Source: an uncultured Clostridium sp. (GTDB taxonomy: Bacteria > Bacillota_A > Clostridia > TANB77 > CAG-508). From it: DNA of 25,926 nucleotides. A program made the position numbers and the translations under genes. The notes below the pieces were generated by a model, which did no database searches, was not told the origin of the DNA, and worked only from the letters and a program-made list of their open reading frames with translations. Below are positions 15,424 to 23,004 of the stretch, piece after piece. The stretch spans positions 1 through 25,926 of the forward strand of contig CAJKKA010000014.1 in NCBI GenBank assembly GCA_905200315.1. The letters run 5' to 3'. How positions within the stretch are numbered: position 1 is the stretch's first letter; each line of letters starts with the position of its first letter.

Positions 15424-16416
15424 ATGATTAAAGTAGAGAATTTAGTTAAAACATATAAAATTATAGAAAAAGAAGAAGGATTAATAGGTTATTTTAAAAA
15501 TTTATTTCATCCAAAATATAAGGAATTTATGGCTGTAAAGGGAATTAATTTTGAGATTAAAGAAGGAGAACTTGTTGGATATATAGGAGAAAACGGTGCA
15601 GGAAAGTCAACTACAATAAAAATGCTTACAGGTTTACTTACTCCTACATCAGGAAAGGTAACTGTAAATGGAATAATACCATATAAAGAACGAATAAGAA
15701 ATAATAAAAATATTGGAGCAGTTTTTGGACAAAAAACACAATTGTGGTGGGACTTGCCTGTAATAGAATCTTTCAGATTAATTAAAAAAATGTATAATAT
15801 GACCGAGAGTGAATACAGAAAAAATCTTAAAAAATTTACAAAACTACTTGAGTTAGATGAGTTATTGGAAAAACAGGTAAAAAATTTAAGCTTAGGGCAA
15901 AAAATGAGATGCGAAATTGCTGCTACCTTTTTACATAATCCAAAAATTGTATATTTAGATGAGCCAACAATTGGATTAGATGTTTTTGTTAAAGAAAAAA
16001 TAAGAAAATTTATAAAAGAAATTAATGAAGAAAATAAAACAACAGTAATACTTACAACTCACGATTTGAAAGATATCGAAGATGTTTGTGATAGAATAAT
16101 ACTTTTAGACAAAGGAAAAATAATTTATGACGGAGAAAAACAAAAATTCAAAGATAAATATGGAAAATATATAACAGCAGAATTGATTGTGAAAAATAAG
16201 AAAAGCATTATAAAGAATGATTTAAAAAATGAAAATTTAAAGATTATAGAAGAAAAAGAAAATAGTATAAAACTAAAGTTTTTACATGAAAAGATTACTA
16301 TTTTAACAGTTATGGATGAAATATCAAAATATTGTGAAATTGAAGATGTTCATATGAAAGAAGCAGAATTAGAAGATATATTAAAAGAAATATATAAAGG
16401 AGCACACAAATGTTAA
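15424..16416 (+). CDS. ABC transporter ATP-binding protein (ABC-2 exporter, COG4586-like)
   Basis: This 330-residue ATPase powers the exporter made with the next two membrane proteins. Walker A is GENGAGKST (55-63), the Q-loop Gln is at 103 in GQKTQLWWDLP, the signature is LSLGQ (155-159), Walker B is IVYLDEP (D179, E180) and the switch His is at 213 in TTHD. The extended N-terminus (YFKNLFHPKYKEFMAVKGINF) and the LWWDLP motif are typical of the COG4586 group, which pairs with COG4587 and COG3694 permeases. The stop overlaps the next start (ATGTTAA). The substrate is unknown. The family is related to drug and glycolipid exporters. Confidence 0.93.
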   Translation: MIKVENLVKTYKIIEKEEGLIGYFKNLFHPKYKEFMAVKGINFEIKEGELVGYIGENGAGKSTTIKMLTGLLTPTSGKVTVNGIIPYKERIRNNKNIGAVFGQKTQLWWDLPVIESFRLIKKMYNMTESEYRKNLKKFTKLLELDELLEKQVKNLSLGQKMRCEIAATFLHNPKIVYLDEPTIGLDVFVKEKIRKFIKEINEENKTTVILTTHDLKDIEDVCDRIILLDKGKIIYDGEKQKFKDKYGKYITAELIVKNKKSIIKNDLKNENLKIIEEKENSIKLKFLHEKITILTVMDEISKYCEIEDVHMKEAELEDILKEIYKGAHKC

Positions 16417-17201
16417 AAATAATGACGCAACTTGCAAAAATGCAGTTTAATCAATACAATATATATAAATCAAATTTTTATTTATTTACACTCAATAGAA
16501 TAATTGAGGTAATGGTATATATTTTCGTATGGCAGGCTATATATAAGCAAACTGGTAATGCTGGAGGATATAACTTGCAACAAATGATTACATATTATAT
16601 TTTAGTAATTACCTTCAGTTCATTTGCAACTTGGGGAGTAAATGAAACAATGGGTGAAAATATAAAAAGTGGTCAAATAAATAAAGAATTACTAAACCCA
16701 ATTTCATATTTTAAATATTATTTTGGAATAAATATTGGAGAATTGCTTTTTGCAACAGTTGTAGGTGTTGCTACATTTATTTTATGTTCATTATTTTGGA
16801 AATTAGTATTACCTGATAATGTAATGGATTTCTTATTATGTATGTTAATAATTGTTTTGGGTGTACCTATAACTTTTTCTTTACAAGTAATTGTAGGTAC
16901 AATAGGTTTTTATACAAATTCAATATGGGGAATGCAAGTATTAAGAAAGGCTATAATACAAATATTTTCAGGTATTATTGCACCAATAACATTATTTCCT
17001 AATTGGTTCCAAAACTTATCAAAAATATTGCCGTTTAAAGAATTAATTTATACACCAATAAATATATGGCTTGGAAATTTTTCTACAAATGAAATTATAA
17101 TGATAATTGTAAAGCAAATTATATGGGGGATAGCACTATACAGTATTGCGAAAATTTTCTTTAATCATGCAATAAAAAATGTAACTGTAAATGGAGGATA
17201 A
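16410..17201 (+). CDS. ABC-2 type permease (COG4587-like)
   Basis: This is a 263-residue membrane protein with about six helices. It has the family's N-terminal KMQFNQYNIYKSNFYLFTL amphipathic segment, a TYYILVITFSSFATWGVNETMGENIKSG region and an INKELLNPISYF loop, which is the usual cytoplasmic coupling region. It overlaps the ATPase gene by 7 bases, indicating coupled translation. With the next gene it should form the heteromeric membrane channel. The substrate cannot be told. Confidence 0.9.
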   Translation: MLKIMTQLAKMQFNQYNIYKSNFYLFTLNRIIEVMVYIFVWQAIYKQTGNAGGYNLQQMITYYILVITFSSFATWGVNETMGENIKSGQINKELLNPISYFKYYFGINIGELLFATVVGVATFILCSLFWKLVLPDNVMDFLLCMLIIVLGVPITFSLQVIVGTIGFYTNSIWGMQVLRKAIIQIFSGIIAPITLFPNWFQNLSKILPFKELIYTPINIWLGNFSTNEIIMIIVKQIIWGIALYSIAKIFFNHAIKNVTVNGG

Positions 17202-17202
17202 T

Positions 17203-17997
17203 ATGAAGCAAATTATGTATAATTTAAGTTTATACTTCTCTTTTTTAAAGAATTCATTAAAAGAAATACTTATATATAGAATTGATTGTATAGTTGGTGT
17301 TATTTCAGAATTAATAGTTCAACTTGTGAGTATAATATTTGTGCTAATAGCATTTAATAATACTGAAAATATATCCGGATGGAATTTTTATCAAATTTTA
17401 TTATTATATGGAATTACAAGAATTTCCATTGGTTTTGTTGCTTTTTGCTTTGATTCTATGTATGAAATAGGTCCAAAATATATTCGAAACGGTGAATTTG
17501 ATAAAATTTTACTAAGACCCGTGCATCCACTTATATCCATTATTGGTTCTTCAAGAGACTTTGCTGGAATAACAGATTTGTTTTTAGGAATTGGTATAAC
17601 AATTTCTATGTTGCAAAAATTAAATATTCAAATAACAATTATATTAATTGCAAAAATAATGATTTTTAGTATAATTGGGGCGCTAATAATTGGAGCATTA
17701 ATGACAATATTTAGTATTGCATCTTTTTGGACATATAGGTCAAATGAGATAATATGGTCATTTTATAGAATACATACTTTAACAGAATACCCAATATCAA
17801 TATATAATAAATTTATACAAATAATATTAACATATATTTTACCGTTTGCATTTGTTGCATACTATCCAACTATGTGTTATTTAGGATTAAACACATATAT
17901 GATTTATTTATCGCCAATAGTGGCTATACTTTTATGGATAATTGCAGTAAAACTATGGAATTTGGCATTAAATAAATATAGAAGTACAGGGAATTAG
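17203..17997 (+). CDS. ABC-2 type permease (COG3694-like)
   Basis: This 264-residue membrane protein with about six helices is the second permease of the exporter. The segment PKYIRNGEFDKILLRPVHPL is the conserved cytoplasmic loop of this group, matching the NKELLNP loop of its partner. The start is set at ATG 17203, immediately after the partner's stop codon and five bases after GGAGG. An ATG at 17191 lies in that ribosome site and is unlikely. A strong terminator follows the gene and closes the three-gene unit. Confidence 0.9.
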   Translation: MKQIMYNLSLYFSFLKNSLKEILIYRIDCIVGVISELIVQLVSIIFVLIAFNNTENISGWNFYQILLLYGITRISIGFVAFCFDSMYEIGPKYIRNGEFDKILLRPVHPLISIIGSSRDFAGITDLFLGIGITISMLQKLNIQITIILIAKIMIFSIIGALIIGALMTIFSIASFWTYRSNEIIWSFYRIHTLTEYPISIYNKFIQIILTYILPFAFVAYYPTMCYLGLNTYMIYLSPIVAILLWIIAVKLWNLALNKYRSTGN

Positions 17998-17998
17998 A

Positions 17999-18031
17999 AA
18001 TAATGTAATTGCTATTGCATTATTTTTTTTT
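17999..18031 (+). terminator. Intrinsic terminator of the ABC exporter unit
   Basis: An 11-bp stem (17999-18009 with 18014-18024, one wobble) has a 4-nt loop and is followed by a run of T interrupted by one A. It starts two bases after the permease stop codon. Confidence 0.85.
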
Positions 18032-18066
18032 ATTGATATAATTAGCTAAAATAGGAGGCATAATAA

Positions 18067-18570
18067 ATGAAATTAAATATTGTTTTGGTTGAGCCAGAAA
18101 TTCCACAAAACACTGGTAACATTGTTAGAACATGTGCTGCAACAGGTGCTAAGCTTCATCTTGTTAGACCATATGGTTTTCAAATTTCAGACAAGTATTT
18201 AAAAAGAGCTGGTTTGGATTATTGGGACAAGATGGAAATTGAAGAACACATTTCTTTTAAAGAGTTTTTAAATAAATATAAACCAGAAGAAAATAATATG
18301 TTTTTTATAACTTCAAAAGGAACTCATAATTATGCAGATATAAATTTTGGAGATATGGATGAAGTATTTGTTTTATTTGGAAAAGAAACAAAAGGATTAC
18401 CAGAAGATGTTATGAAGCAGTACTTAGATAAAACAGCAAGAATACCAATGTTAGATGGAATAAGATGCTTAAATTTATCTAATTCAGTTGCAATTATTGC
18501 ATATGAAATATTAAGACAACACAATTTTCAAAACTTTAAAGAAATAAGCGATAGATTAATTGAACAATAA
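18067..18570 (+). CDS. trmL: tRNA (cytidine/uridine-34-2'-O)-methyltransferase TrmL
   Basis: TrmL (YibK) is a SPOUT-class methyltransferase that uses SAM to methylate the 2'-O of the wobble base in certain tRNA-Leu species. The 167-residue protein has all the family motifs: EPEIPQNTGNIVRTC at the N-terminus, LVRPYGF, the FGKETKGLP motif 2 and IPMLDGIRCLNLSNSVAI, which forms the knotted SAM site. The size is normal for this minimal enzyme without extension domains. Ribosome site AGGAGG. It is followed 41 bases later by the phosphofructokinase gene and is probably co-transcribed with it. Confidence 0.95.
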   Translation: MKLNIVLVEPEIPQNTGNIVRTCAATGAKLHLVRPYGFQISDKYLKRAGLDYWDKMEIEEHISFKEFLNKYKPEENNMFFITSKGTHNYADINFGDMDEVFVLFGKETKGLPEDVMKQYLDKTARIPMLDGIRCLNLSNSVAIIAYEILRQHNFQNFKEISDRLIEQ

Positions 18571-18611
18571 TTATAAAAACACAAAAGTATAAAATTTAGG
18601 AGGTAAAAAAT

Positions 18612-19748
18612 ATGATTAAAAAAGTAGCTATATTAGCAAATGGAGGAGATGTTTCAGGGTTTAATGCTGTAATTAGAGCAATAGTAAAAACAGCAGAAAA
18701 TAATGGAATTGAATGTTATGGATTTATTGATGGGTATAATGGACTTTTGAAAAATAATTATATAAAATTAAGTACTGCAAATACTGCTTCAGGAATATTA
18801 CAAAAAGGTGGTTCAATAATAGGTTCTTCTTTAAATGCTAATGTATTTAATTATAAAGTAGAAGAAAATGGAGAAACAGTATATAAAGATTTATCTGAAA
18901 AATGTGTTCAAAACATTAAAGAAGATGGATTTGATTGTTTATTTACACTTGGAGGAGATAGTACTCAAAAATCTGCAAGAGATTTTTCTGTAAGAGGAAT
19001 TAATGTAATAGGAGTTCCAAAAACAATAGATAATGATGTTGCATGCACAGATATTACCTTTGGATATAATACAGCAGTAACTGTTGCAACAGACGCAATA
19101 GATAGATTACACACAACAGCAGAAACACATAATAGAATAATGGTATTAGAAGTTATGGGAAGATATGCAGGATGGATAGCACTAGAATCTGCAATAGCAG
19201 GAGGAGCAGATGTAGCATTAATTCCAGAAATTCCATACGATATAAACAAAGTTGTTGAAGCAATAAATAAAAGAAAAGAAATGGGTAAAAACTTTAGTGT
19301 AATTGTTGTTGCAGAAGGAGCAGTACCACAAGGAGGTTCTCTAAGTATAAAAAATACACGTGATGGTGGAAAAGGAGTTATAAATGTTCAACTAGGAGGA
19401 GCAGGAGAAAAAGTTGCAAAAGATTTACAAGAACTAACAGGAATAACAACAAGAAATACAACATTAGGATATATGCAAAGAGGAGGAACGCCAACTTCAT
19501 ACGATAGAGTACTTTCAACAAAATATGGAGCAAAAGCAATGGAATTGGCAATGAAAGGAAAATTTGGAGTTCTTACAGTATTGAAAGATGGAAAACTAAA
19601 CTATGTAACTTTAGAAGAAGTTGTAGGAAACAATAAAGAAATAGGAGCAGTACAAGGTGGAACAGCAGAAAGCAATGTACGATTAGTAACAATGGACCAT
19701 GACCTAGTAAAAACAGCAAGAGATATAGGAATTTGTTTAGGAGACTAA
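18612..19748 (+). CDS. pfk: 6-phosphofructokinase (mixed ATP/PPi type)
   Basis: This enzyme phosphorylates fructose 6-phosphate to fructose 1,6-bisphosphate in glycolysis. The 378-residue chain has the N-terminal GGDVSGFNAVIR (11-22), GGDST (114-118), PKTIDND (136-142, catalytic Asp), a sugar-binding MGR (182-184) and a MQRGGTP motif. The two residues that usually separate phosphate donors give a mixed picture. The site equivalent to E. coli Gly104 is Ser117, where PPi enzymes have Asp. The site equivalent to Gly124 is Lys137, as in PPi enzymes. Donor use is therefore open. Family members with this length are often annotated as mixed-substrate PFK. Ribosome site TTAGGAGG. The type III toxin-antitoxin promoter begins seven bases after the stop, with no terminator between them. 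Confidence 0.93.
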   Translation: MIKKVAILANGGDVSGFNAVIRAIVKTAENNGIECYGFIDGYNGLLKNNYIKLSTANTASGILQKGGSIIGSSLNANVFNYKVEENGETVYKDLSEKCVQNIKEDGFDCLFTLGGDSTQKSARDFSVRGINVIGVPKTIDNDVACTDITFGYNTAVTVATDAIDRLHTTAETHNRIMVLEVMGRYAGWIALESAIAGGADVALIPEIPYDINKVVEAINKRKEMGKNFSVIVVAEGAVPQGGSLSIKNTRDGGKGVINVQLGGAGEKVAKDLQELTGITTRNTTLGYMQRGGTPTSYDRVLSTKYGAKAMELAMKGKFGVLTVLKDGKLNYVTLEEVVGNNKEIGAVQGGTAESNVRLVTMDHDLVKTARDIGICLGD

Positions 19749-19755
19749 AAGAGTA

Positions 19756-19785
19756 TTGACACAGTAAATAAAAAAATGGTATTAT
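19756..19785 (+). promoter_or_regulatory. Promoter of the ToxI-like RNA
   Basis: TTGACA (19756-19761), an 18-bp spacer, then TATTAT (19780-19785). Transcription would start near 19792, just before the first RNA repeat. Confidence 0.75.
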
Positions 19786-19815
19786 GAATATAATAATTTA
19801 GAACAGGAATTGTTC

Positions 19816-19926
19816 AAAAAGCGGTGAGTCTCTACCAATAAGTGAGGAACTAAAAAAGCGGTGAGCCTCTACCAATAAGTGAGGAGCTAAAAAAGCGGTG
19901 ATTCTACACCATAAAAAATAGAAGCG
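19816..19926 (+). ncRNA. toxI: ToxI-like antitoxin RNA, three pseudoknot repeats
   Basis: Three units have their AGCGGTG core spaced exactly 37 bases apart (GCGGTG at 19821, 19858 and 19895), each preceded by an A-rich run. In units 1 and 2 a stem forms as AG[T/C] + CTC with GAG + GA bulge + [A/G]CT. The T29-A49 pair of unit 1 is replaced by C66-G86 in unit 2 (numbers +19800), a compensatory change. The upstream GGT pairs with ACC in the loop, making an H-type pseudoknot. Unit 3 differs in sequence but keeps the plan: stem TTCTA/TAGAA (19902-19906 with 19919-19923) and GGTG with CACC. In known type III systems such repeats are cut out by ToxN at the A-rich joints and neutralise it. Position, period and the toxin gene downstream all fit. 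Confidence 0.88.
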
Positions 19927-19934
19927 AAAAAAGT

Positions 19935-19979
19935 AAAATAGGGAGCGTTATATAACAATAACACTCTCTATTTTTATTT
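19935..19979 (+). terminator. Terminator between antitoxin RNA and toxin gene
   Basis: Arms 19935-19951 and 19958-19974 form a 17-bp stem with one G-T wobble and one A/C mismatch, a 6-nt loop and a T-rich tail. In type III systems a leaky terminator at this place keeps RNA antitoxin well above toxin mRNA. Confidence 0.85.
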
Positions 19980-19998
19980 ATTTTAGAAAGGAGTATTT

Positions 19999-20487
19999 AT
20001 GAAAAAATTAAAATTTTATAAAGTGAAAGAAAAATACATAATGTATTTGAATCAATATGATAAAAGAATAGCTAAATGTTATGGTGATAAAGCTAAAAGA
20101 CCATTTATAGGAATTGTTTTAGAAATAAATAATACACTATATTTTGCACCATTTACATCACCAAAAGAAAAACATTTAAAAATGAAGAATACGATTGATT
20201 TTTTGAAAATTGATAAGGGAAAGTTAGGGGCAATAAATTTTAATAATATGATACCAATTCCACTTGAAGAATGTGAACTAATAGATATAGAAAATGAGGA
20301 GAACGAAAATTATAGAAATCTTTTATATAAGCAAATTGATTGGTGCAATGAGAAAAATAATATAAATATTATATTAAATAAAGCTCAAAATTTATACTAT
20401 AAGGTTATAAATAACAAACTTCCTGAAAGTATTATAAAAAGGTGTTGTGATTTCAAAATGCTTGAAGAAAAATCAAAAAAATATTGA
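19999..20487 (+). CDS. toxN: ToxN/AbiQ-family endoribonuclease, type III toxin
   Basis: This 162-residue toxin cuts RNA at A-rich sites and is held inactive by the repeat RNA encoded just upstream. The family pattern is clear: an N-terminal KFYKVKEKYIMYLNQYDKRI, then KRPFIGIVLEINNTLYFAPF, SPKEKH with the nearby K-M-K-N segment, and LGAINFNNMIPIP, followed by a helical C-terminal half. The length is close to that of ToxN (about 170). The ATG follows AAAGGAG, which lies 20 bases beyond the terminator hairpin. Known ToxIN and AbiQ loci abort phage infection and stabilise plasmids. This copy is chromosomal, between pfk and an alcohol dehydrogenase. No frameshift or missing core segment is seen, so it should be active. 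Confidence 0.93.
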   Translation: MKKLKFYKVKEKYIMYLNQYDKRIAKCYGDKAKRPFIGIVLEINNTLYFAPFTSPKEKHLKMKNTIDFLKIDKGKLGAINFNNMIPIPLEECELIDIENEENENYRNLLYKQIDWCNEKNNINIILNKAQNLYYKVINNKLPESIIKRCCDFKMLEEKSKKY

Positions 20488-20511
20488 ATTTAAAAATATT
20501 ATTGATATAAT
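20484..20511 (+). promoter_or_regulatory. Promoter of the alcohol dehydrogenase gene
   Basis: TTGAAT (20484-20489), a 16-bp spacer, then TATAAT (20506-20511) preceded by TGA as an extended -10. It overlaps the toxN stop codon. Confidence 0.6.
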
Positions 20512-20544
20512 ATAACCATAATAAATACAAAGGAGGAATTTTAA

Positions 20545-21702
20545 ATGGCTAATACAAAATTTGTTTTAAACGAAACATCTTATTTTGGAAAAGGAGCAAG
20601 AGAGGTACTACCAGAAGAAATTAAATCTAGAGGATTTAAAAAGGTTTTAGTAGTTACAGACAAATCTTTAGTTGAAGTTGGTGTAACAGATAAAGTTACA
20701 AGAATTTTAGATAATGAAGGAATAGATTTTGAAGTATATTCAGATGTAAAACCAAATCCAACTATAAAAAATGTTTTAGATGGTGTAGAAAAATGCAAAG
20801 CATCTAAAGCAGATTTAATAGTTGCAGTTGGTGGAGGATCAAGCATGGATACTGCAAAAGGTATTTCTATTGTAATGACAAACCCAGACAGAGCAGATAT
20901 AGTTTCTTTAAATGGAGCATCAAACACAGTAAATAGAGGAATGCCAGTAATAGCACTTCCAACAACAGCAGGAACAGCTGCAGAAGTCACAATAAACTAT
21001 GTAATTACAGATGAAACAAGAGAAATAAAAATGGTATGTGTTGACCCACATGATATTCCAATAATAGCAATAGTAGATTCAGAACTTATGGCATCAATGC
21101 CAAAATCTATGGCTGCAGCAACAGGAATGGATGCACTAACACATGCAGTTGAAGGATATATAACAAAAGCACACAATATTATGTCAGATATGTTTCATAT
21201 GAAAGCAATACAATTAATATTCCAATATTTACCAGCTGCTGTAAACGATAAAGATGACTATGCAATAGAAATGATGGGATATGCTCAATATATTGCAGGA
21301 ATGGGATTCTCAAATGTAGGACTTGGAATTGTACACTCAATGGCACATCAACTAGGAGCTGTATATGATACACCACATGGTCTTGCAAATGCAATTTTAC
21401 TTCCAACAGTTATGAGATTTAATGGAGAAGTTTGTGCAGATAGATTTAGAGAAATATTAATAAATATAGGAAGACCAGATGCAGCAAATTTAAACGACCA
21501 AGATGTAATAAATACTTTTGTATGGATGATACAAGAACTTTCTAAGAAAGTTGGAATTACACAAACAGTAAAAGATACAGGATGTAAAGAAGAAGACTTA
21601 GAATTATTAGCAGATAAAGCAATGATAGATCCTTGTAGACCAGGAAACCCAAGAGAAACATCTAAAGAAGACTTTATAAATTTATATAGAGCAGCAATGT
21701 AG
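20545..21702 (+). CDS. Iron-containing alcohol dehydrogenase, FucO (lactaldehyde reductase)-like
   Basis: This 385-residue group III NAD(H)-dependent dehydrogenase resembles lactaldehyde/1,2-propanediol oxidoreductase. The dinucleotide site is GGGSSMDTAKG (96-106), with Asp39 in LVVTDKSL favouring NAD over NADP. The metal ligands are D196, H200, H264 and H278, at or next to the numbers used in E. coli FucO, and the motif GMDALTHAVEGY is present. The likely role is reduction of lactaldehyde or another short aldehyde to the alcohol during fermentation of fucose or rhamnose. 1,3-propanediol or butanol dehydrogenase activity cannot be ruled out. It is a single-gene unit with its own promoter and a perfect-looking terminator. 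Ribosome site AAGGAGG. Confidence 0.93.
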   Translation: MANTKFVLNETSYFGKGAREVLPEEIKSRGFKKVLVVTDKSLVEVGVTDKVTRILDNEGIDFEVYSDVKPNPTIKNVLDGVEKCKASKADLIVAVGGGSSMDTAKGISIVMTNPDRADIVSLNGASNTVNRGMPVIALPTTAGTAAEVTINYVITDETREIKMVCVDPHDIPIIAIVDSELMASMPKSMAAATGMDALTHAVEGYITKAHNIMSDMFHMKAIQLIFQYLPAAVNDKDDYAIEMMGYAQYIAGMGFSNVGLGIVHSMAHQLGAVYDTPHGLANAILLPTVMRFNGEVCADRFREILINIGRPDAANLNDQDVINTFVWMIQELSKKVGITQTVKDTGCKEEDLELLADKAMIDPCRPGNPRETSKEDFINLYRAAM

Positions 21703-21705
21703 GAG

Positions 21706-21741
21706 ATGTAGAGGTGACTAAATGTCGCCTCTACATTTGCA
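21706..21741 (+). terminator. Terminator of the alcohol dehydrogenase gene
   Basis: A 13-bp stem (21706-21718 with 21724-21736, one wobble) has loop TAAAT. The left arm begins four bases after the stop codon and contains GTAGAGGTGAC, a motif that recurs elsewhere in the window. The tail T-run is weak. Confidence 0.75.
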
Positions 21742-21765
21742 TTTTACATAAAATTATGATATAAT
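21737..21765 (+). promoter_or_regulatory. Promoter of the broken gene at 21835
   Basis: TTGCAT (21737-21742), a 17-bp spacer, then TATAAT (21760-21765) preceded by TGA. The promoter begins directly after the upstream terminator hairpin. Confidence 0.7.
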
Positions 21766-21834
21766 CTCGAAAAGATTTTGCCAAGAGCAAACATGTTATA
21801 AGTAAACCTAGCTTTAATTAAAGGAGGAAAAATT

Positions 21835-22229
21835 ATGTTATTTGCAAAGAAGAACAAAATTGATGAAGTATATGTATTAAAAACATATATTGTCTCAAAT
21901 ATTAATGATGGAACAGGTACAGGACCGCGGTGTATTACATGTTACTTTTTAGCCAAAAAGGAGAAAAAAAATATTTTGAACTTTTTTCTAAAAAGAGAAA
22001 AAAATATTTTGAACTTTTTTCTAATGTAGAAATTAAGAAAGAATCAACTTATTTTAATATTCCTGTAATTGAAGAAGTGAAACCGTTAACAGATTATATC
22101 AGTGATGAATATAAAAAGAAAGCAATGGAAAGTAAGCTTCTATTTGACTTTCTTTTGCACTTAAATATGGAAAATATAATGGAGTTAATCATTGATATAG
22201 AAAGAGAGGATAATGAAAATGGCGAATGA
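21835..22229 (+). pseudogene. Unknown protein gene broken by a 35-nt tandem duplication
   Basis: The gene has a good start (AAGGAGG, then ATG 21835) and codes 40 residues (through PRCITCYFLA), after which two near-identical copies of a 33/35-nt segment follow. Because the first copy is 35 nt long, reading through it shifts the frame and ends at TAG 22026-22028. Removing exactly 21955-21989 joins the frames and restores a 119-residue protein: YFLA, then KKRKKYFELFSNVEIKK, then IPVIEEVKPLTDYISDEY and a C-terminal helix ending near NENGE. This is clear evidence that the intact ancestor lacked the first copy. The protein is not recognised. A GTGTGPRCITCY segment with two Cys is its most notable feature. 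It overlaps the downstream membrane-protein gene. Confidence 0.8.
21955..22022 (+). repeat. Imperfect 35/33-nt tandem duplication
   Basis: Copy 1 is 21955-21989 (35 nt) and copy 2 is 21990-22022 (33 nt). They are identical except for one extra G and one extra A in copy 1. The segment has long A and T runs, typical of slipped-strand duplication. Confidence 0.9.
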
Positions 22230-22554
22230 TATAACAGGCAGTGATGTACGGTGCCCTAAATGCGGGATGATAATGTATCCTGAAGTTTACAAGAATAAAT
22301 ACTATTTGATTTGTTTTTGTGGAAATGGAAAAGAAGATTTAATGAAAGCAATAGAAAAGGAAGAAAAAAGACTTTATAAGCTAATATCAATAAAGAAATG
22401 CATTATCAGTAGAATAATTCCTATACTTTGCATAGTTGGTTTTTTATTTCTTGTTAGCAAACATTATATTGTTTCTTCAGGAATTTATCTTATTGTAAGT
22501 TTTTTTGGAATTGTACATGCAATTATCGAAAAAAAGATTAAGGAAATTATTTGA
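22219..22554 (+). CDS. Small zinc-ribbon membrane protein, unknown
   Basis: This is a 111-residue protein with an N-terminal zinc-ribbon-like site (C12-P-K-C15 and C32-F-C34), a charged helix (KEDLMKAIEKEEKRLYKL) and two C-terminal membrane helices (about residues 63-80 and 87-105) separated by a short loop. It should sit in the cytoplasmic membrane with the Cys cluster in the cytoplasm. ATG 22219 is preferred. ATG 22213 is only two bases from the AGAGAGGA ribosome site. Its start overlaps the end of the broken upstream gene, so the two were once co-translated and perhaps worked together. No family is recognised. Confidence 0.75.
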   Translation: MANDITGSDVRCPKCGMIMYPEVYKNKYYLICFCGNGKEDLMKAIEKEEKRLYKLISIKKCIISRIIPILCIVGFLFLVSKHYIVSSGIYLIVSFFGIVHAIIEKKIKEII

Positions 22555-22589
22555 ATTTTCTTGCTTTTTTGCAAAATCTATAGTAAAAT

Positions 22590-22621
22590 AGGTATGTTTT
22601 AAGTTAAAGCATACCTTTTTC
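22590..22621 (+). terminator. Intrinsic terminator upstream of rpsO
   Basis: An 11-bp stem (22590-22600 with 22606-22616, one wobble) has loop AAGTT and is followed by TTTTTC. It ends the unit of the broken gene and the zinc-ribbon protein. Confidence 0.8.
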
Positions 22622-22698
22622 TTAGCTTAAGTAAAAAACACACCTAACTTTAGCTCAGATGAAGGCAAATAAAATATTAAATAGGAGGTGCTTTTCAA

Positions 22699-22962
22699 AT
22701 GACAAAGGAAAGAAAAACAGAAATCATTAATACTTATAAAAGAGAAGAAAACGATACTGGTTCACCAGAAGTTCAAGTTGCTATCTTAACAGAAAGAATT
22801 AATGAATTAACAGAGCATTTAAAAGTTCACAAAAAAGACAATCACTCTAGAAGAGGACTTTTAAAAATGGTAGGTAAAAGAAGAAACTTATTAAACTACC
22901 TAGCTAAAAAGGATGTTCAAAGATACAGAGACATCATTGAAAAATTAGGTTTAAGAAAATAA
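22699..22962 (+). CDS. rpsO: 30S ribosomal protein S15
   Basis: S15 binds the central domain of 16S rRNA early in small-subunit assembly. The 87-residue sequence has the signatures of the family: [47 protein letters not shown] and a C-terminal [12 protein letters not shown]. The ribosome site is TAGGAGGTG. In many bacteria S15 represses its own mRNA through the 5' leader. No such structure could be assigned by eye in 22622-22698. The neighbour pnp gives the usual rpsO-pnp order. Confidence 0.98.
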   Translation: MTKERKTEIINTYKREENDTGSPEVQVAILTERINELTEHLKVHKKDNHSRRGLLKMVGKRRNLLNYLAKKDVQRYRDIIEKLGLRK

Positions 22963-22973
22963 TTTTATACATT

Positions 22974-23004
22974 AGGACGTTTTGCTTAAAAACGTCCTTG
23001 TTTT
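22974..23004 (+). terminator. Hairpin between rpsO and pnp
   Basis: A 10-bp perfect stem (AGGACGTTTT at 22974-22983 with 22989-22998) has a 5-nt loop and is followed by TGTTTT. It probably ends most rpsO transcripts. A separate -10 (TATAAT, 23062-23067) with a poor -35 could serve pnp. Confidence 0.75.

Noticed and set aside
19816..19926. The 37-nt spaced repeats look at first like a small CRISPR array
   Set aside because: There are no unique spacers between the units, the third unit is divergent, no cas genes are near, and a ToxN-family gene follows. The ToxI explanation accounts for everything seen.
21930..22229. A separate 99-codon gene starting at 21930
   Set aside because: Its ATG has no ribosome site and lies inside the upstream frame. 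Removing one copy of the tandem duplication joins both parts into one normal gene.
22561..22589. TTGCTT-17-TAAAAT as an rpsO promoter
   Set aside because: Its start point would fall inside the stem of the terminator at 22590-22616 and give a transcript that stops at once. Chance A/T-rich matches are frequent here.
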